This document shows positions 1 to 6,097 of a stretch of DNA of 6,935 nt, piece after piece. Source of the DNA: CAZSAT01 sp964604675 (lineage in GTDB: Bacteria; Myxococcota_A; UBA796; CAJQPC01); contig CAZSAT010000222.1 in assembly GCA_964604675.1 (NCBI GenBank), forward strand, positions 1-6,935, written 5' to 3'. How positions within the stretch are numbered: the stretch's first letter is position 1; every line of letters begins with the position of its first letter. Below the pieces are notes generated by a model that saw only the letters and a program-made list of their open reading frames with translations, was not told the DNA's origin and ran no database searches. A program made the position numbers and the translations under genes.

Positions 1-419
1 CCGAGCGCGGCCTGGCCCACGCCGCGAGGCACGACGATCGGCTGGTGAACACGCTGCTGCAGCTGCTCGATCGGCACGCCGGGCTGGTGCTGTTGGCCAC
101 CAACCTGCCCGGCCAGCTCGACCGCGCCCTCGAGCGTCGCATGATGTGGCGCCTGGCCTTCACCGCGCCCTCCGCACGGGAGCGCCGCCTCATCTGGGCC
201 GGCATGCTGCCGGCGGACCTGGTCGACGGCATCGATCTGGAGAGCCTCGCGCGGCACGACCTCAGCGGCGGGCTGATCCGCAACGCCGTCTTCAAGGCGG
301 CCTTTCGTGCCGCCAGCCTCGGCCAGACCCTCACCACCGCCTTGTTGGACGAAGCCGCCCGGGAGCAGAGCCGCCGCCTCGCGGTGGAGCGCCGAGCCGG
401 CTTCGTCGCCACCGCCTGA
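1..419 (+). CDS. AAA+ family ATPase, C-terminal part (cut by left edge)
   Basis: The frame is open from base 3 to a TGA at 417-419, giving about 138 visible residues; the real start lies outside the window. The segment LVLLATN reads as the strand leading to the sensor 1 asparagine of an AAA+ domain. It is followed by LDRALERR, where the arginines sit at the usual arginine-finger place, and by a proline-containing turn (FTAPSARERRLIW). Further on, SGGLIRNAV matches the sensor 2 helix of the C-terminal lid, with a basic residue facing the nucleotide. Walker A and B motifs must lie upstream and cannot be checked. AAA+ proteins of this type use ATP hydrolysis to remodel proteins or complexes; the substrate is unknown. 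The ARPP-1-like gene starts 18 bases after the stop on the same strand, which suggests co-transcription. An AAA+ class assignment is secure; a specific family is not. Confidence 0.82.
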   Translation, partial: ERGLAHAARHDDRLVNTLLQLLDRHAGLVLLATNLPGQLDRALERRMMWRLAFTAPSARERRLIWAGMLPADLVDGIDLESLARHDLSGGLIRNAVFKAAFRAASLGQTLTTALLDEAAREQSRRLAVERRAGFVATA

Positions 420-437
420 CCCCGAACGAGATCGATC

Positions 438-1394
438 ATGTCCCAGAACCCCGCCATCCCCGTCGTGCGCGAGCTGCTCGCCGCCCTCCATCCCCACGAA
501 CTGGCCGTGGCCGTTCACACCTGGACCGCGTGGCCCCTGCGCTGTCCGCCCGCCGGGGAGCTCCCGGTCATGCACCTGCAGGAGGCCCTGGACGCCGGGT
601 TTGTCGAGATCGGCGAGCTGAAGTCCCCGCGGGTGCCTCACGTGCAGGTCCAGCACCAGGGCGAGGAGCCCGTGCTCTTTCCCGCTGGAGCCCTGCTGGA
701 GGGCGGCGCCCAGACCCGCATCATCGCCACACCGACCCTCGTCATGCCGCACACCACGGCCTCGATCGACGTGCGCTGTGTCGAGTCCGGTCGCTGGGAC
801 ACCCACCGGCGCGACACGTTCCACACCCTACGGTCGGCCCCCGTCGGCTTCAGCACCTCCAAGCTCCGACGGGATGCCTCGTCGCGCATGGCCACGAGGG
901 GACGCGCCGCGGATCAGTCCGAGACCTGGGACGACGTGGAGGCCTTCCTCACCACACGCGACACGCAGACCATCACCCGCTCCCTGACCCATGGTCTCGA
1001 TGCAGAGACCGTGCGGATCGACCGGCGGCGTCGGAGCCAGAGCCCGGCGGAGCGGACCCGCACGCAGCAGACCCTGGCTGGTGCTGGCGGCCTCGCCGTG
1101 CAGCGGGAGGCCGGCCGGTGGCACAGCCTCGAGGTCTACGGAACGCAGCGTCTCGCCCACCATGGAACCCGACTCGCCGCCGAGGCGCTCGAGCTGGAGG
1201 CCGGCGCGCCGCTCGAGGCCCGGGCGCAAGCTCGTCCCGACCTGCGCTTCGAGGACCTGGCATCGGCGGAGTGGAGCGCACGGGACGCCGGTGAAGCCAC
1301 CCTCGTGGACTTCCGAACACCCGGGGGCACGTGCGGCACAGCCCTGGTCTACCGGCAGGCGGTGCTGCAGTTGTCCGTGACGTGGGCGGCATGA
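438..1394 (+). CDS. ARPP-1-like domain protein (DUF6569 type)
   Basis: This is a 318-residue soluble protein with no signal peptide or membrane segment. Residues 43-120 follow the pattern I recall for the ARPP-1 (ARG and rhodanese-phosphatase-superfamily-associated) domain. That pattern is a short stretch like LQEALDAGFVEI, then strands ending in a glycine-rich motif (ALLEGGAQTRII, residues 86-96), then DVRCVESGRW (111-120). The later segment around GLAVQREAGRWHSLEVYGT (218-236) fits the conserved second half of that domain. ARPP-1 proteins have been reported in gene neighbourhoods linked to ADP-ribose/NAD metabolism and conflict systems, but their biochemical activity is not established. The start ATG has only a weak upstream purine stretch (GAACGAG), so translation may be coupled to the preceding ATPase gene. 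The stop overlaps the next start (ATGA), indicating a shared mRNA. The family call rests on remembered motif patterns, not a search. Confidence 0.68.
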   Translation: MSQNPAIPVVRELLAALHPHELAVAVHTWTAWPLRCPPAGELPVMHLQEALDAGFVEIGELKSPRVPHVQVQHQGEEPVLFPAGALLEGGAQTRIIATPTLVMPHTTASIDVRCVESGRWDTHRRDTFHTLRSAPVGFSTSKLRRDASSRMATRGRAADQSETWDDVEAFLTTRDTQTITRSLTHGLDAETVRIDRRRRSQSPAERTRTQQTLAGAGGLAVQREAGRWHSLEVYGTQRLAHHGTRLAAEALELEAGAPLEARAQARPDLRFEDLASAEWSARDAGEATLVDFRTPGGTCGTALVYRQAVLQLSVTWAA

Positions 1395-1759
1395 CCGACC
1401 TGCGGATCCTCCAGGGAGAAGCGAGGCGGCCGTGGCCACGAGACCGCTTCGGCCGCGAGCTCCCCCGCAAGCCGGTTCGTGGCCTGCGTCTCGACGTGGC
1501 CATGCCCGGACAGGAACACCTGGACATCTTCGAGCGCTGGCGGGTGCGCCGTGTGGCGAGGGGCCGCTTCGAGGCCTCCACCGGACTTCGGTCCTTCGAG
1601 GGTGCCCACGCCAGCTGGGAGACCTGGCTCGAGGCGCTCTGCACCGAGGGGCCCGTGGCGGTGCACCTGCCCGGCTGCGTCATCAGCCGCTGCCGCGGCT
1701 GTGACGGCAGCGCCATCCGGCGAACGCGCGAGGTGCCGAAGCTCCGTCTGCTGCCCTGA
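1391..1759 (+). CDS. Small conserved-looking protein with clustered cysteines, function unknown
   Basis: This 122-residue protein starts at an ATG that overlaps the preceding stop codon (ATGA), a typical translational-coupling arrangement; the frame stays open upstream of it, but earlier starts would overlap the ARPP-1 gene by 60 bases or more. It is arginine-rich and shows strong G/C at third codon positions, which supports real coding. Residues 44-80 contain several tryptophans and aromatics (IFERWRVRRV, ASWETWL). The C-terminal part has Cys84, then CVISRCRGC (Cys96, Cys101, Cys104), a spacing that could hold a metal ion or form disulfides. I do not recognise the family. Position suggests it works with the ARPP-1-like protein. 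Only 10 bases separate its stop from the end of the convergent minus-strand gene. Confidence 0.72.
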   Translation: MTDLRILQGEARRPWPRDRFGRELPRKPVRGLRLDVAMPGQEHLDIFERWRVRRVARGRFEASTGLRSFEGAHASWETWLEALCTEGPVAVHLPGCVISRCRGCDGSAIRRTREVPKLRLLP

Positions 1760-1769
1760 CCCGCGCCCC

Positions 1770-2176
1770 TCAGAACCGAAGCGGCTCGTCCCCGTGCAGG
1801 AAGGCCTCGAAGGCGGCGAGATCCGCGAACATCGGCGCGGTCCCCACGACCTCCGCCAGAGCCGCCATGCCGCCGACCGCCTCGGGCCGCTCGGAGGCCA
1901 GCCCCGCGTCGATGAGCGACAGGGCCTGATCGATCCGTTCCCGCCGGTCTGCGAGCATGGCGGCGCCGCGGGCCACCACCGCCTCGCGCTCCGCCGCCAG
2001 CGCCTCGGCCGCCGCCCGGCACCAGGCGATGAGCCGCTCGCCTCCTCCTGGGCGAGCCGGGCGTCGCGAAACACCGCGAGCGTGGCCTGGTACAGCGCGA
2101 CGGCGGCCAGGTAGGCGCCGGCGCTCGCCGCGACGGCGGCCGCTGGCCCCATCACGGCGCCCGCCGCCGCGCCCAC
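1770..2176 (-). pseudogene. Small membrane-anchored helical protein gene with a frame break
   Basis: Two minus-strand frames each carry protein-like sequence that joins into one product. The upstream frame (from a GTG at 2176) encodes about 45 residues that are alanine-rich and hydrophobic (AAAVAASAGAYLAAVALYQA), like one membrane helix, ending in ARLAQEE. The downstream frame starts around 2039 with ERLIAWCRAAAEALAAERE and runs 89 residues of amphipathic helix to a TGA at 1772-1770. Switching frames near the GGAGGAGGCGAG stretch (2037-2048) needs a one-base deletion or two-base insertion. The joined product would be about 134 residues. The true start is unclear: the upstream frame stays open past 2176 with no ATG and no good ribosome binding site, and an ATG at 2223 lies in the other frame. 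It may be a decayed gene, a sequencing error or, less likely, a recoding site. No function is recognised. Confidence 0.55.
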
Positions 2177-2327
2177 GAACAGGCCGGATGCCGACGGCGG
2201 GAACCGCGGCAGGCGGCTCCATGATGACAGACCGATCCCTGCCGCGAACCTGGCACCTGCGGATGGATCCTTCGGTCCCGCAGCGCTCGGCAGCAGGTAG
2301 CATCTCGGACCGACTTCCGGAGGGGGT
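2177..2327. promoter_or_regulatory. Divergent intergenic region ahead of the SMC-like operon
   Basis: This roughly 150-base gap separates the minus-strand gene from the four-gene plus-strand run and is the only place wide enough for that operon's promoter. A TAGCAT hexamer at 2298-2303 resembles a sigma-70 -10 box and lies 25 bases before the ATG, but no convincing -35 box sits 16-18 bases upstream of it. The assignment therefore rests mainly on layout. Part of 2177-2223 may belong to the N-terminus of the minus-strand gene, whose start is uncertain. Confidence 0.35.
2319..2326 (+). promoter_or_regulatory. Strong ribosome binding site of the SMC-like ATPase gene
   Basis: GGAGGGGG lies directly before the ATG at 2328, with one to four bases of spacing depending on which part pairs with 16S rRNA. 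An in-frame TAG at 2298 excludes any earlier start, so this site fixes the start at 2328. Confidence 0.7.
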
Positions 2328-4757
2328 ATGGACGACCAGCTCTACCAGCGTGTGCTCACCCGTCTCTACGACGACGAAACCCTGGACGAGGCGGTGGTCG
2401 ATCTCGTCGACGCCGCCTGCCGGAGCGACGAAGCCCTGGAGCGCGCGCTCGCCGGTCAACCCGACCCGCGTCCCGCGGTCGCCCACGTGCTCGAGGAGGC
2501 CGCGGCGGTCGCACCCTCCCCGGCCTACCTGCGAAGCATCACCGCAGCCGGGTTCCGAGGCGTCGGAAAGGAACGCAGCCTGCCGCTGCACCCCGGCCCG
2601 GGCCTCACCCTGGTCGTCGGGCGCAACGGGTCTGGGAAGTCGAGCTTCGCGGAGGCTGCCGAGGTGGCCCTCACGGGCGACAACGCTCGCTGGCAGAAGC
2701 GCACCGCCGACTGGCGCAAGGGCTGGAAGAACCTGCACGCCCACGGCGCCGTGCGCGCCCAGGTGCAGCTCACGGTCGAGGGCGTTGCGCAGCCCGTCAG
2801 CGTCACCCGACGGTGGGACGGCGACGACTTCTCCGCGAGCACCGTGAAGGTCTCGCCAGCCGACGCGAAGGCGGACTGGGCCTCGGCTCTGGCCACCTAC
2901 CGGCCTTTCCTGAGCTACAGCGAGCTGGGCGGCTTGCTCGAGGCTGGCCCGACCACCCTCTACAAGGCCATCGCCCCCCTTTTGGGACTGGGTGAGCTGA
3001 GCGACGCCCGCGAGCGCGTCCGCCAACGACGGCTGGCCGGCCAGAAGGAGGGCAAGGCCGTGAAGCAACGCGCCGCCGAGCTCGCCGAGACGGCGGCCGG
3101 ACTGGACGACCCCCGCGCAGCCACGCTCTCCAAGGAGCTTGGTCGCCGGACGCACAAGCTCGACGTGCTCGAAGGGCTCGTGGTCGGCGAAGAGGGCGAC
3201 GACACCAGCTCGGCCGTGAAGCGGCTCGCGGCGGTGTTGAGGCAGGAGGCGCCGGCGGAGGAGCGGGTGCTCGGCTCGGCCGAGAAGCTCCGTGCCCTGG
3301 CGGCACGGGTCGACGATCTCACGCAGAAGGACACCGCCCGGAGCCTCGAGCTGGCCACCCTGCTGGACCAGGCGCTCGTCCTCGTGGACGCGCAGACCAC
3401 CACGTGCCCGCTGTGCGGCACGGTGGAGGCCTTCGACGCCCACTGGACGGAGCATGCCCGCGAGCGCAGCCAACAGCTCCGCGAGCAGGCGGGTGCGCTC
3501 GCGCAGGCACGAGAGGATCTGGCGAAGCTGGAGCAAGGGGTCGCCCGCGCCCTGCCCAAGCTCTCCGTCCCGGTGTTCGAAGCCGCGCCCCTGCAGGCCA
3601 CCGCCGCGCTGCTGGCCGCGAACCAGACCTGGATCGACGGGGCCACGCTGCGCGGCACCGCGCTGGCCGACCACCTGCTCGAGGCCTGGACGCCGCTCGC
3701 CGAAGCCTTGGCCTCCTTGAAGCTCGAGGCCCAGGCCGAGCACGACCGCCTCCAGAACCTCTGGCGCCCCCTCGCGCTCGACGTCGCGGACTGGCTGAAG
3801 CGCGCGGCCTCCTTCGACGCAACCGCTGAGCGGCTGGCCCAGCTCAAGACCGCCGAAGCGTGGCTCGGCGAGCTCGAGGGGGCCCTGCGCGCCGACCGCT
3901 TCGCGCCGATCGCGGAGAAGGTGAAGAAGGCCTGGCGTGTGCTCCGAAGCCGCAGCAACGTGGACATCTCCGGCGTCGAGATGATCGGCAAGGGCACCCA
4001 CAAGAAGGTCGACGTGCAGGTCCAGGTCGATGGCCACGACGGGGTCGCCCTCGGCGTGATGAGCCAGGGCGAGCTGCACGCCCTCGCTCTGAGCCTCTTC
4101 CTGCCGCGGGTGACCCTGCCCGAGAGCCCCTTCGGCTTCCTGCTCGTCGACGACCCCGTGCAGTCGATGGACCCGGCACGCGTCGACGGCCTGGCTCGCC
4201 TGCTCTCCTCGACCGCGCGGAGCCGCCAGGTCATCGTCTTCACCCATGACGAGCGGCTGCCGGAGGCGCTGCGTCGGCTGCAGCTGCCCGCCCGGGTCCT
4301 GCACGTCACCCGCAAGGAGCAGTCGGTGGTGGAGGTGCACGAGGCCGACGATCCAATCCGTCAGCACCTGGAGGACGCCTTCGCCGTGGCCACCCAGGAA
4401 CAGAAGATCGGCCACACCGTGGCCAGCCGCGTGGTACCCGGCCTCTGCCGCCTCGCGTTGGAGGCCGCCGTCACGAGCGCGATCCGCCGAAGGCGACTCG
4501 GGCAGGGGGAGGTGCACGCCGACGTCGAGCGCGCCATCGCCGACGCGGAAGGCCTCAAGCCGGTCACCGCGCTCGCCTTCTTCGACGATGCTTCCCGCGT
4601 CAACGAGGTGGTCGGGCGCCTCCGAAAGACCTACGGGCAGCAGGCGGTCGACGCGTTCGAGCTCTGCAACGACGGCAGCCACCACGGCTACACCGGCGAC
4701 ATGGTGTCGCTGGTGCGGCTGTGCCGCAGCGTGGCGCAAGGACTGGAGCGCCTGTGA
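2328..4757 (+). CDS. SMC/Rad50-like ABC-class ATPase with zinc hook and C-terminal helical extension
   Basis: This is an 809-residue ATPase of the SMC/Rad50/RecN type. After an unusual helical leader (about residues 1-66) the core begins with LRSITAAGFRG and a Walker A motif GRNGSGKSS (98-106). Two coiled-coil-like arms (roughly 220-350 and 370-515) flank a CPLC motif (Cys360, Cys363), the Rad50-style zinc hook through which two molecules can join. The second half of the ATPase head has the ABC signature MSQGE (578-582), Walker B FLLVDDP (604-610), D-loop QSMD and an H-loop histidine in FTHDE (His640). All key nucleotide-binding elements are present, so it should be active. The arms are short compared with true SMC or Rad50. 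Residues about 675-809 form an extra helical domain ending with SHHGYTGDM and a final helix. Proteins of this class clamp DNA and sense ends or structures, usually working with a nuclease. The stop overlaps the next GTG start by four bases. An ATPase sensor role in a defence system is inference. Confidence 0.9.
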   Translation: MDDQLYQRVLTRLYDDETLDEAVVDLVDAACRSDEALERALAGQPDPRPAVAHVLEEAAAVAPSPAYLRSITAAGFRGVGKERSLPLHPGPGLTLVVGRNGSGKSSFAEAAEVALTGDNARWQKRTADWRKGWKNLHAHGAVRAQVQLTVEGVAQPVSVTRRWDGDDFSASTVKVSPADAKADWASALATYRPFLSYSELGGLLEAGPTTLYKAIAPLLGLGELSDARERVRQRRLAGQKEGKAVKQRAAELAETAAGLDDPRAATLSKELGRRTHKLDVLEGLVVGEEGDDTSSAVKRLAAVLRQEAPAEERVLGSAEKLRALAARVDDLTQKDTARSLELATLLDQALVLVDAQTTTCPLCGTVEAFDAHWTEHARERSQQLREQAGALAQAREDLAKLEQGVARALPKLSVPVFEAAPLQATAALLAANQTWIDGATLRGTALADHLLEAWTPLAEALASLKLEAQAEHDRLQNLWRPLALDVADWLKRAASFDATAERLAQLKTAEAWLGELEGALRADRFAPIAEKVKKAWRVLRSRSNVDISGVEMIGKGTHKKVDVQVQVDGHDGVALGVMSQGELHALALSLFLPRVTLPESPFGFLLVDDPVQSMDPARVDGLARLLSSTARSRQVIVFTHDERLPEALRRLQLPARVLHVTRKEQSVVEVHEADDPIRQHLEDAFAVATQEQKIGHTVASRVVPGLCRLALEAAVTSAIRRRRLGQGEVHADVERAIADAEGLKPVTALAFFDDASRVNEVVGRLRKTYGQQAVDAFELCNDGSHHGYTGDMVSLVRLCRSVAQGLERL

Positions 4758-5107
4758 CCGCGCGTGACCTGCTGGATGCCGCTTGGAGCCTGTACCGCTC
4801 CGACGCTCGGAGCGATCGCTGGTGGACACGCGGCGTCGCTCTGCTGGCGCGTCAAGCCATCGAGCAGGCCCTGCGCGAGTGGGCACGCGCAGAGGCCCCG
4901 GGCGTGCAGGCCGCCACGTTCCGCGCCCAGCTCTTGTGCTTCGCGAGCGAGTCCGGCCGAACAGGCGCGGACCAGGCTCCCTACCTCTGGTCCCGCCTGA
5001 GCTCCGCCTGTCACTTCAATGGCTACGAGCTTCCACCCTCCGGTCGGGAGCTGAAGCGCTGGTTGGAGGCCACGGAGCCCCTGCTGTCCACCCCCGGCGG
5101 CCGGTAG
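4754..5107 (+). CDS. Small helical protein, possibly HEPN-like, partner of the SMC-like ATPase
   Basis: This 117-residue protein uses a GTG start at 4754 that overlaps the ATPase stop (GTGA), implying coupled translation and a linked function. The sequence looks all-helical: a helix with RWWTRGVALLARQAIEQAL (residues 22-40), a middle helix around FRAQLLCF, and a last helix after GYELPPSGRELKRWL. The spacing R81-LSSAC-H87 satisfies the loose R-x(4-6)-H pattern of HEPN domains, many of which are RNases or structural modules in defence and toxin systems, but short motifs like this occur by chance. The ending CHFNGYEL followed by a basic helix also resembles the end of the upstream ATPase (SHHGYTGDM plus helix), so the two may share a fold. 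No family is firmly recognised. Reading this as an accessory subunit of the ATPase is inference from position. Confidence 0.72.
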   Translation: MTARDLLDAAWSLYRSDARSDRWWTRGVALLARQAIEQALREWARAEAPGVQAATFRAQLLCFASESGRTGADQAPYLWSRLSSACHFNGYELPPSGRELKRWLEATEPLLSTPGGR

Positions 5108-5146
5108 CGGCGAGCCTTCACGCACCCGGGCCACCACAATCGATCC

Positions 5147-5150
5147 GGGG
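5147..5150 (+). promoter_or_regulatory. Ribosome binding site of the PD-(D/E)XK nuclease gene
   Basis: GGGG stands eight bases before the ATG at 5159 and favours this start over the ATG at 5174, which has no upstream purine-rich stretch. CACCAC (5132-5137) and GTGGTG (5152-5157) can pair into a six-base stem with this site in the loop. Whether the stem matters is unknown. Confidence 0.45.
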
Positions 5151-5158
5151 CGTGGTGC

Positions 5159-6097
5159 ATGCTCTCCCGACCGATGTACTACGACCGAGCCCTCCATCCG
5201 GACTTCCTGCACACCCTCTCGGCCAGCGCCACCTTCGCGGCGCTGCGCGAGCGCACGCACGGAGCCTGGGGCCAACCCAACCTGGCACACCTCGACCTCC
5301 GCAACAGCCGCACGGGACCCGCGCGCGGTAGCGTCAAGCTGTACACGGGCGGCACCGCAGTGCTGGAGCTGCTCGGGCACGGCAGCGGTCGCATCAAGCT
5401 GCGGGCCCACGCCACCTACACCGCCGGCGAGGACTTCCCTACCCGGGCCTTGCGTCCCGCGGAGCTCGATGAGCGCATCCCCTGGCTGCTCGGCTACCTG
5501 GACCGCGCGGCCACGCGGATCCAGCCACACTACCTCGCGGGCGAGTACCGGGCGCACGCGGGCCTCGTCCGCCGCTACAGCAGCGAGGTCGGACCGGTCC
5601 TCCCGGTGGACAAGGAGACGAAGGTCGGCTTCGACACCCGCCGCGACACCCAGGCCTTCGCCAGCGAGCTGAAGGCGCGGTTCGGCAAGGTGCACCGCGA
5701 GCTCGACCTGCTCGGCGTGCTCGCCGACGGTCGCATCGCCCTCATCGAGCTCAAGAAGGAGAGCGAGCCGCTCCGAGTCGCCGCCGTCCAGGTAGCGACG
5801 CACGTGCACACCTTTCGTCGACTCGCCCGGCAACACGGCGCGACCGCGCTCCCCCGCGTCGTCGACGCCGTCGTCGCCCAGAAGCGGACCTTGGGGTTGC
5901 TCCCCCCGGCACCCACGCGCTCTGCGCGCACCGTGGTGGTCCCCGTCATCGCGGCGCCCGACCAGCGCGCGGACTGGCAGACGCGCTGGCGCAGCGCCGT
6001 CCACGCGACCCGCCTGCATCACAGGGATCTGCTCGACGGCCTCCAGCTCTGGCGGCTGTCCGACGACGGCCACATCCTCGACGTGGTGAGCCCGTGA
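5159..6097 (+). CDS. PD-(D/E)XK superfamily nuclease (NucS/DUF91-like core)
   Basis: This 312-residue protein has two parts. The N-terminal half (to about 150) is rich in strands, for example SVKLYTGGTAVLELLG and GRIKLRAHATY, and may be a nucleic-acid or partner binding domain. The second half carries the PD-(D/E)XK core: an acidic helix with Glu near SELKARFGKVHRELD, Asp183 in ELDLLGV, the E197-x-K199 pair in ALIELKKE, and a following helix with Gln211 (AAVQVATHVHTF), matching the Q-bearing helix of Cas4/AddB/NucS-like nucleases. The catalytic set appears intact, so DNA cleavage is likely; whether it acts on ends, flaps or double strands cannot be told. The gene follows the small helical protein after 51 bases and overlaps the next nuclease gene by four (GTGA). 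It lies in the same frame as the small gene, with only a TAG at 5105-5107 between them. The superfamily is well supported, the subfamily is not. Confidence 0.8.
   Translation: MLSRPMYYDRALHPDFLHTLSASATFAALRERTHGAWGQPNLAHLDLRNSRTGPARGSVKLYTGGTAVLELLGHGSGRIKLRAHATYTAGEDFPTRALRPAELDERIPWLLGYLDRAATRIQPHYLAGEYRAHAGLVRRYSSEVGPVLPVDKETKVGFDTRRDTQAFASELKARFGKVHRELDLLGVLADGRIALIELKKESEPLRVAAVQVATHVHTFRRLARQHGATALPRVVDAVVAQKRTLGLLPPAPTRSARTVVVPVIAAPDQRADWQTRWRSAVHATRLHHRDLLDGLQLWRLSDDGHILDVVSP

Noticed and set aside
146..1294. A 382-codon plus-strand frame across the AAA+ and ARPP-1-like genes.
   Set aside because: The translation is a low-complexity mix rich in Arg, Pro, Ala and Gly, typical of an out-of-frame reading of GC-rich genes. 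The overlapping frames carry the real motifs.
1757..1772. Shared terminator between the convergent genes.
   Set aside because: Only 10 bases separate the two stops and I see no hairpin with a T-run there.
2251..2268. TGGCAC followed by GC-rich bases, considered as a sigma-54 promoter ahead of the SMC-like gene.
   Set aside because: The -24 element is present but the -12 GC is absent at the required distance.
2328..4757. Calling the ATPase a true SbcC/Rad50, or LmuB of Lamassu.
   Set aside because: The arms are too short for SbcC, there is no SbcD/Mre11 phosphoesterase gene beside it, and I cannot show a specific match to LmuB without a profile search.
1770..4886. A 1038-codon open frame on the minus strand across the SMC-like ATPase gene.
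   Set aside because: Most of it is antisense to a gene with unmistakable Walker A, signature, Walker B and zinc-hook motifs. Long antisense frames are expected at this GC content. Only its last 89 or so codons (1770-2039) look like real protein and are annotated.
4688..6073. A 461-codon minus-strand open frame opposite the nuclease genes.
   Set aside because: It lies antisense to the PD-(D/E)XK gene with its clear catalytic motifs and shows no recognisable domain of its own, so it is a shadow frame.
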